A stretch of DNA of 64,000 bases from NCBI GenBank assembly GCA_037178625.1, contig CM074135.1, positions 2,482,001 through 2,546,000 on the forward strand. The letters run 5' to 3'. Position 1 is the first letter of the stretch. The number at the start of each line of letters is the position of its first letter. Of the stretch, positions 57,411 through 64,000 are shown piece after piece. This stretch comes from Skeletonema tropicum. Taxonomy: Eukaryota; Bacillariophyta; Thalassiosirophyceae; Thalassiosirales; Thalassiosiraceae. The notes beneath the pieces were generated by a model. That model saw nothing but the letters and a program-made list of their open reading frames with translations, was not told the origin of the DNA and searched no databases. A program made the position numbers and the translations under genes.

Positions 57411-59077
57411 ATGGTAGAGACTGTACAAGTGAAAATGGAAGTAGACAATCCAAACTGGGAGGCTTTCTTACCTCCGCCATCGTCTTCCACTCAGAATCAA
57501 ATGGCACCACATCATGATACGCCAACGTCAAATAATGACGGATCTGTAGCTGCGGCAGAGACTGGAGATTTGAATAATCTCCTTGCAGGAAAGCATTTTC
57601 TTGATAAACTCTGCCTCGTCAAGCTACAGGGGAAATATTCAGACGGAAACGAACGCACCTTCCAATGGCCTGCCTTACATTACTCGAACAAAATAGAGTT
57701 TCTTGAGGATGTCAAAGAGAATGTGAATCGAAGCTTTTATCTCAAGCTTGCAAAGCATTTCAAACAGTATCCGCTGAAGGGCAACAAACCTAGTCGAGGC
57801 TGCCGCATTGCCTTCTTGTTAGGTGTGCCGGCAATCGAGGATTCTATCATCGCCCTTGGCGAGGGTATGGTGGAGAAATGTGAAGATCACATTGATAAAT
57901 TATTGAAAGACGATGATTACAAGGATAATGAGAAGTTCAAGAAGGCGGTAGCAGTTGTGGACAGGCGAGTAGCTGAGTTATTCGACTCTTCTAATGAAGA
58001 TGAAGACGATGAAGGATCTGTTGACTTCGATTCTGGTGGTACTCCTCCAAGTCATTCGTCTAGTAATCAGGCTAGAGTTAGTACTTCGCCCAATACTCAG
58101 GCTAGTGCGAGTGCTTCGTCTACTAATCAGGACAGTGTGGAAGTCATCGCTGTTGAAGATACTCCTGCCAACAAATCGGGCGGTAAGGATAACAAGCGCA
58201 AAGGCAAAAGTAAAGATGTGACTGCTAGCAAGAAGAAGAAGTCATTGAAACAGACGCCAAAGTCAAAGTCTCGAGGAACTCAACCTTCAATGGTCACTCC
58301 TCTGCCACTGCCCAGCAAGGGTGGTGACAAAGATATTTCGAAACATCTTCGTGACGCATGTTTTACATCTCATAAACTCATGACGGATAAAGATGCTTGG
58401 CACCTCCTCGAAACAAAATATGGATTCTTCTGCGGCGAAGATGGTAAGTTTTATCTTCCTCCTACGTCCGTTTCAGAGGATGTCAAGCCAGTAGCAACAT
58501 CATTGATGGGCCTTCGCAAAGACTTGTGCGCGAAGGGTCTTCCTGAGAGTATTCAACCACTCTCGACAGAAGAAAAGATAGATATTGCACGCTGGGTAAG
58601 GTATGCGCATGTCAAAGGGCTACTCGATGGACAGGAAATCAAACCTGATGATCTTGGCGAGCCTATTAGTAAGTTTATGGATGAGGCGGCTTGGCCACTT
58701 CTTCGAGATAACTTTGGTTGTAGCTGGAATGGAACTTACGAAGTTCGGCTAACCCCTCATGGAGAAGAGACTAAAACATTTGAGACGACAAGCGGTGTAG
58801 ATGGACATTTTGCTAGGTTCGGAATCCAGTGCATCCCAGATGAACCTGGTGATGATATTTTGAGTCGGAAGGATCGTCTTAGCATTGAATTATTCTTTGC
58901 TACCCCTTCGTTTGAAGTTTTGAATACTTTGTAAGTTTGAGGTCCACTTGTTTTGATCTTTCTCACTGAATGCAACCTTTTACTTACTCACAACATTTCT
59001 TTTGATGATATAGCGAGCGTATTGATGAGAATGCGAAGCGTAAGAGGAAGCGAAGTCATGTATCGTACGGAGAATGA
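57411..59077 (+). CDS. Probable nuclear protein, two exons, unknown
   Basis: Exon 1 is 57411-58930 and exon 2 is 59014-59077. The 83-bp intron (GTAAGT to TATAG) changes the ending from NTL-stop to NTFERIDENAKRKRKRSHVS, which adds a strong nuclear localisation signal. The N-terminal domain (LCLVKLQGKYSDGNERTFQW, FYLKLAKHFKQYP) and the C-terminal domain (LMTDKDAWHLLETKYGFFCG, KFYLPPTSVSED, MDEAAWPLLRDNFGCSWNG, YEVRLTPHGEE) are separated by an S/N/Q-rich and then K-rich linker. The two C-terminal repeats W.LL...FG....G.Y.. resemble each other, a pattern common in diatom nuclear proteins of unknown function. A TATA-like TTATATATAT lies near 57372. Confidence 0.65.
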
Positions 59078-59437
59078 ACAACTTTCTCTCTTGCTGGAGT
59101 TTGATTACAGACGCAGACGTGCACTAATTTGCGTGTAGTTTTATGTTGAATGAACTTTTTTGATAACAAAGGATAGGAAAAATAATTGTGTCTTTCGTAT
59201 ATGTGTCTTTCCAATGATAGTGTAGGTGTAGAACTGCACTGTGCGTCACACGTGTCTACACAATTCTGCCTACGATTACGAATACAACAGTCGTCGAGCA
59301 TAGTGTTGTATCTCACTTGCTTCTCGACCTCGAAACGCCCATTCATATCATTTCCAAGAAGAAAAGCCAAAAGTGAAGTACTTTGCAGGATAGAAGAGAT
59401 GGTGGGTCAAAAAGCCTCGCTCAACAAACGCCTGTTT

Positions 59438-59460
59438 GTGTCTGATGAGACATCAGACAC
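59438..59460. repeat. Perfect hairpin, 10-bp arms
   Basis: GTGTCTGATG and CATCAGACAC flank the loop AGA. It lies 138 bp before the next gene's start codon. No poly-T follows, so it is not a simple terminator. Confidence 0.9.
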
Positions 59461-59597
59461 ATCACACTCCGACTTTTACTGAGAAGGAATCGTCCACCTT
59501 TTTTGCAGATCTTTTCCATCGCATTCTGCATCCTCTCTCATCTTCAATCTATCTCGATGCAATTCTTCCTTCTTTTCATACCCCTACCATCTGCACA

Positions 59598-60141
59598 ATG
59601 GAGCCAACCAACGACGGAGGCATCGTCCTCTCACTATTCCTCATGGTAGCCGCCATAAGCTATGCTCTCTTTTCTTCTATTGTGCCTCTACGAACGAAGC
59701 ACTGCTTCAGAGAGCACAACGCTTCGGCTCCTTCGGAAGCTATCTGGATTTGCCAATCTCTCAAACAGCTTCATACACATTTTGCTGACCGTCTACATGA
59801 AGGCCAATGAGACCAACCTATCGGAGTATTGGATTGAGGAACGTAAACTTGGCGGTATCGAGGGACCGGTTGGATTAGCCATACTCAACCTTGCCGCTGC
59901 CATATCTGCACTGCTTCATAACAAGATGACTGTACCACTCTATTGGAATACCTTCGTGACATTTGCTGGGACATTGATACCGATTGTGTGGCTCAGGTTC
60001 ATGAAAGAAGGGATGGCGTGTTGGCCGTATGAAATTGTGTTCATTTGGTTTTGGATATTTGCCATGGAGCTGACGGCTGTTTCTTGTTCTGTTACTCATT
60101 TTGCAATCGAGCGAAGCGGTTGCAAAGAAAAGGCAATGTAA
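59598..60141 (+). CDS. Small multi-pass membrane protein, one frame break
   Basis: ATG 59598 begins MEPTNDGG with a first membrane segment (IVLSLFLMVAAISYALFSSI). At about 59694 one extra base (CGA A CGA) shifts the frame. The remainder reads STASESTTLRLLRKLSGFAN, then IHILLTVYMKANETNLSEYW, IEERKLGGIEGPVG and three more segments (LAILNLAAAISALLH, WNTFVTFAGTLIPIVWL, FIWFWIFAMELTAVSCSVTH). The five-segment layout with a conserved central loop does not match a family that I know. No signal for plastid import was seen. Confidence 0.5.
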
Positions 60142-60384
60142 GGATGTGAAAGTGGACGTAGAATCTCTACAAATACAAATTGTGAGGTCAACCTTTTCAT
60201 CATATTATGTCGTCGTATTCTTATCTTCACTCTTCAACTTGTTCGGTAAAAATGGTATAATGTGCTCAAATAAGTTAAAGAGTACGTCCGCTTGGCCTCC
60301 AAAGGGACAGGTTGCATCCAACGTCCCACTGCGTAGGTGATGAACTTCCATACATTCTTGCACATCAAATAATTATCCTTAGAC

Positions 60385-61560
60385 TTACACCAGCCCAAAA
60401 TTCCTAGTTCCCAACTTGCTTGATATCAAAGCCGACATTTTTAAGCCTTCAACTATATTGTAGTTGTAGCTACTGAGAGAAGATAACTTGGATACTTCTG
60501 CCGACGTGTAGTTGCACTTCAAAGTATCGATATAAGGGAAATCGTCTTCCCGAATACTCTTTTGAATAGACCTCCACTTACCTTCTCTGGGTTAGATTGG
60601 TAGAACTCGTCCACAACTCCTGTAGTTACAACATTTAGGATTCAGTGAAAAGTTAAAACTTTGAATGGAGAGCGATTTGGATTTGTAAGCAGATGTTCTG
60701 ACCTGTAATTGTCGCACACTCACCATTGAAGCAAAAAATCATGTCTACCTCATAGGACTCGTAAATTCTAGCGAGTGGGTTTGGAATCACTGGAAGCTTC
60801 TTTCTGACAACTAGCGGTTTCCCTTGCGCCCTTAAAGCTCTCATTTCGTCCATCAAAGAATCAAGCTCTTCTTAAGCGAAGACCTGACTTCTTTCATTGA
60901 ACGTGTCTTTGTACCCTTTCTTCGCAAATTGCTCTGGTACGACAGGAGACATTCCTCTTCCAAACAAAGAAGCCAGGTCATAGTACTTTTGTACCAATTT
61001 CTTGGGCTTTGCACATCCATAACATCTGCGTTGCTACTCTTGAGGGCCCACCAGACGTACTTTAAAATTTCTGTTATATATACGTCGCTAGCAACGCACA
61101 CTATGATGGTTGAGCATCTTCTCCGCAAGAGAAAGAGCACGCCGAGATTATCAAACATGCCACCATCTACAAAAATTAGGTCGATTGGTGCACCTCCTAT
61201 CGTTGGAGACCACCACTTGAAGTTGCTTGGATTTAGGTAGCCGCTCAGATCTGTCCTCCTCCACTCTTCTTTGGCAATCTTTCCGAAACCGTAAGACTAG
61301 CTTGCGCAAGAAAGAGTTTTGAAGAGTACGCTTGGCCATTGCATCTACGGAGGCACCGAAGTTACTGGAAGCTGGTCAACTGTGCGATCTTGACTGCTGG
61401 ATTAGGGTTCTTGAAGTCCTTGAAGCTTAGATTATCATCCACCGGGACAGGAATCTCGTCTTCCAGAGCGACGCCATTCGTTTCATCGACCTCGACCCGC
61501 CTTGTCCCAAGGTTCGAGATGTCATCAAAGCTCTTGATGGAATGAAATCTGATTGAGGGT
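60385..61560 (-). CDS. Patatin-like phospholipase-type protein, several frame breaks and introns; 5' end unresolved
   Basis: The reconstructible segments, in order, are: a linker (SFDDISNLGTRRVEVDETNG); NFGASVDAMAKRTLQNSFLR; the catalytic-type segment IDLIFVDGGMFDNLGVLFLL with RRRCSTIIVCVASD; then SSNADVMDVQSPRNWYKSTM; ALRAQGKPLVVRKKLPVIPN; FCFNG-VVDEFYQSNPEKV; and DDFPYIDTLKCNYTSAEVSK, ending at 60385. The D-G-G near D-N-L-G is the aspartate motif of patatin-like acyl hydrolases. The serine G-x-S-x-G motif is not in this part. Putative introns are 61089-61045 (45 bp) and 60715-60638, and an acceptor CAATCAG lies near 61556. Frame jumps of +1 appear near 61376, 61254, 60590 and 60560, and a two-base step near 60875. 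The first exon was not found. Confidence 0.45.
61045..61089 (-). repeat. Intron-resident copy of the dispersed repeat
   Basis: On the coding strand the segment runs from GTATATATAACAGAAATTTT to GGTGGGCCCTCAAG. Removing it joins VCVASD to SSNADVMD in frame. The same sequence is in intron 1 of the serine hydrolase at 13.5 kb. Confidence 0.65.
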
Positions 61561-62229
61561 GCGGTTATAATATAACAGAAATTTTAAAGTAGAGAAAAGC
61601 TATGGGCGCAGTTTGCAGCTCCTAAGATGTATAAAAGAGTAATCATCGTCGTTGAAAGTTATAAGTAAACCTGTATCGGGTGAGAATGTGGCCATGGTTT
61701 ACGGCGCGGATTGCGAACTTGGAACTGCGAACTCAAATACTCCTATCAAAAAGCAAGATGAGCTTGAACCGGTATCTGAGAGGCGGGTGCCGGATATTAA
61801 ATACCGCCTGGTCTTGCGTCTTAAATTTTACTAATATATAGAAAAAAAGAGATGTAAGATCTGAGACCTCAGAGGATAGCTCAGAGGTGAAATCTGAAAT
61901 CGAAGGTCAAAGCAAGGGAGTTTCATAAGTTTTGTTGATCGAAGTAAGTAATTGACTATCTGATGACAATGAGTTTCCAGACGATGCGAAGATGTAGCCC
62001 AGAAGATTCCCTCCGTAGCACAGCGGTGGAACAGTAAGTAGTCATCTCCGAAGTGATATCCTGAACATAAATGATGTGATAGGATTTGAACCTCAGCTGA
62101 ACTTGCAGCGAATGTCAACAAGAGAGGTAGTTGATGAACGGTGTCAGTTGCTGGTTTCCTCAATATCTCTCAAGAGAGAATTGAGTACTTATCCCCAACG
62201 CCGCGAAAAGGCCTCTGACATGTTGGGGG
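61561..62229. other. Intergenic or 5' part of the patatin-like gene
   Basis: A partial repeat copy (TAACAGAAATTTTAAAGTA) lies at about 61573. An exon candidate with ATGGCCACATTCTCACCC exists on the minus strand near 61697. No confident gene structure could be built. Confidence 0.3.
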
Positions 62230-62476
62230 TGGGCCATTGATCCCCGAGGGGAAAAGGTTAGACTTCAGCGGTACCCCCAAGGTACGTGCCTGGGAACTTT
62301 GCCCGGTCCTTGCCCAAGGTCGGTTCCGAACCGATGCCTACCACCTCCAGACGCCGCCGTCTCTAGGAGTACCAGCCCGACGCTGGATTGAGAGTGTGGC
62401 GAAAGAACATGCCATGCAGCCTGGTTACTGCTGAGATCATCATTCCTCCACAGATTGTGGACTTTATCCTCTCCCG
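62230..62476. other. GC-rich segment of unknown nature
   Basis: This 250-bp stretch (from GGGCCATTGATCCCCGAGGG onwards) is clearly richer in G and C than its surroundings and has no convincing open frame. It may be part of a repeat or transferred DNA. I recognise no RNA gene in it. Confidence 0.3.
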
Positions 62477-62559
62477 AGTTACGAAGATTTAGCGTCTTTC
62501 CGGACGGGAAGTTATGCTCTTCCGAGAGTTACGAAGTTTATGAAGTCTTTCCGGACGAT
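62477..62559 (+). repeat. Imperfect direct repeat of about 35 bp
   Basis: CGAGTTACGAAGATTTAGCG followed by TCTTTCCGGACGG (62476-62509) is echoed by GAGAGTTACGAAGTTTATGA followed by AGTCTTTCCGGACGA (62525-62559). Confidence 0.8.
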
Positions 62560-63083
62560 GGTTGTTGGTTGTAGTGTTTGTTGCGAAGATGGAGATGGGT
62601 GGTCGAAGGCGAAGGTGGAGACGAAGGCAGGTCGGAAGTTGCGAAAGTAGAGAGAAAATCAACAAGCAAAGGAGGGTCAGTGAAACTTTCTGGATGACAA
62701 AACAACTCCGCACACGACACAAACAACATCATCACTTGAACCTCTTCCCGCCTCCCTAGCTGGCCAGGCGAGAGAGACGAGGACCCCGCAGCCCGCAACC
62801 CGTCACCGTCAACCGCTTGCAGAATCAAATGGAGGTCAAGATATATAGAAAGGGATAGAGAAGAAAGAATTGATGTGAGTGAATCAAGCAATCGCAATGT
62901 AATAAAACGCACATCAAACAAGGAAACATACCTCCCGAATCTAAACCGTCAACTCGTCGCTGTGAAGTAGAGAAGATGAATAACCCCCGATAGAGCTGAT
63001 CAGACTCCACCGGAGGGGGCGAACGATAAAACAAAACAAAGCACATTTATGCAAAAAGTGAAGAATGAAACATGTATATGCAT

Positions 63084-63527
63084 TCAGAATGCAGGGACAA
63101 AACGTACCGGCGCTCTCCTGACTCTTGGAGTTGTAACACTCCAATAAGCCGCAAGCTCACTGCCCAAAGATGCTACCTCACGCCGCCTTGATGCCCTCCT
63201 CGTGCGCCTCGCAATTGGTTCAGCCGGCTCTTTATGTCCAGCATCATCACCAAGTTGCACGCCTTCCTCCTCTTCGGGCGGCGCCTCCTCCACCACGTGA
63301 GGTAGCATCCTTTCCTCTCTCTCCTCATATCTCGCCACAGTTCGCGGAAAAGACCTCTTGCCATACACTTTTGCAGTGCAGGTGGCGGTGAAGCTAACGT
63401 TGCGGATGTTGTTACGAAGATGATCGGCCTTTCGAAGAATCGAAGGGTGGGCCGCTGTTGTCGGAGGACGCTGCGCTGCTGCCTGACGGCGGCTGCGTTG
63501 CTGAAGCTTTTTCTGGGAGAATGCCAT
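63084..63527 (-). CDS. Basic hypothetical protein
   Basis: The frame starts at ATG 63527 and gives 147 residues that are arginine-rich (KKLQQRSRRQAAAQRPP, ARRTRRASRRREVASLG) with an acidic centre (VVEEAPPEEEEGVQLGDD). A central part (SILRKADHLRNNIRNVSFTA) could be a small fold. There is no known family. Coding is supported only by length and a reasonable composition, so it could be spurious. Confidence 0.3.
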   Translation of the reverse strand: MAFSQKKLQQRSRRQAAAQRPPTTAAHPSILRKADHLRNNIRNVSFTATCTAKVYGKRSFPRTVARYEEREERMLPHVVEEAPPEEEEGVQLGDDAGHKEPAEPIARRTRRASRRREVASLGSELAAYWSVTTPRVRRAPVRFVPAF

Positions 63528-64000
63528 GGTAGTTGTTGTTGCGTAGGGACGATGATAACGAAGATGATAGGACGATGTTGTTGAAAGTAGCTGGTTGCTA
63601 AATTTATGAGCCTATTTGTGCTTGCTTCAGTGTGAGCTGAAGTCAGTCATGAAAGTCAGGGCATAAAAGCTGTTGAAAAATGAGTGAGAAATTATTGCAA
63701 GAAAAGAGCGGTATCTCGCTAAATATACCTGTCTGTTTGGGTACCGGATAATACCGCTTGGTGCTTGCGTCTTCTTTTTAGAAAGCTGAGTCTGAAATCC
63801 TTGAAATCGACGAACGACGAAGGCAACGTCATAAATTCGTGCAAATCGAAGCCTTGAGTCGAAGTCGACAATTATGATGAGGATGATCAGTAGTAGGCGA
63901 GCCCTCTTCCTGCTCCACTCATCTCGCTTGATACTTTCCACCCGTGCTTTCACACCATCAGCCGTTCAGCCGGGCAAATTATTCGTACCATCAAAAGGAA
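63528..64000. other. Window end, no confident gene
   Basis: A minus-strand frame at 63627-63953 lacks an ATG start and shows no recognisable motif. Confidence 0.4.

Noticed and set aside
62030..62100. tRNA-like boxes: TAGCACAGCGG (A-box-like) and GGATTTGAACC (inverted B-box-like)
   Set aside because: The two boxes are on opposite strands and no cloverleaf can be folded, so a tRNA gene is not supported.

Overview
The window is nuclear DNA of a diatom, most likely a centric diatom of the Thalassiosirales type; the species cannot be named from sequence alone. The evidence is GT-AG introns mostly of about 80-130 bp, bipartite plastid presequences with F-containing cleavage sites (glycyl-tRNA synthetase, the 27.1 kb and 52.5 kb genes), a twin-arginine thylakoid-lumen presequence, tandem genes resembling diatom-specific cyclins, bZIP-PAS transcription factors, and a thioredoxin reductase ending in Gly-Cys-Sec-Gly with a SECIS-like element downstream. 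There are no operons; genes lie on both strands, several in convergent pairs.

Layout. 0-7 kb: a decayed LRR gene, a helicase-associated-domain protein, a spliced membrane-anchored methyltransferase and two diatom-type unknowns. 7.4-13.2 kb: a transposon nest with a 13-bp minisatellite, three clusters of a 14-bp perfect palindrome, and an intact-ended hAT element with an 8-bp target-site duplication lying inside a larger inverted-repeat element. 13.2-18.3 kb: serine beta-lactamase-like hydrolase, glycyl-tRNA synthetase, and an unknown. 18.8-23.9 kb: a tandem duplication carrying two cyclin genes and the 5' end of a Tat-targeted lumen protein. 24.9-32.4 kb: CDC50 flippase subunit, a small plastid protein, a second LRR relic, a KIX/Med15-like protein. 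32.5-35 kb: a broken hAT-like transposase whose 5' flank has an inverted relic at 19.7 kb. 35.8-45.3 kb: glutaredoxin-like/thioredoxin reductase selenoprotein, then two divergent bZIP-PAS paralogues. 46.4-61.6 kb: a third LRR relic, Trm5 tRNA methyltransferase, an ICMT/PEMT-like enzyme, two large unknowns, a small membrane protein and a patatin-like gene. The last 2.4 kb holds little that I can identify.

The most striking feature is that many otherwise well conserved coding sequences change frame at single extra bases. I count roughly 30 apparent +1 jumps against only about three of the opposite sign. They are dense in the thioredoxin reductase, bZIP-PAS and patatin-like genes and absent from glycyl-tRNA synthetase, the KIX protein and others. 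Assembly error, recent pseudogenisation and true frameshift decoding make different predictions, given in the findings. A second notable signal is a short repeat found inside the introns of two unrelated genes, which resembles an introner-like element.
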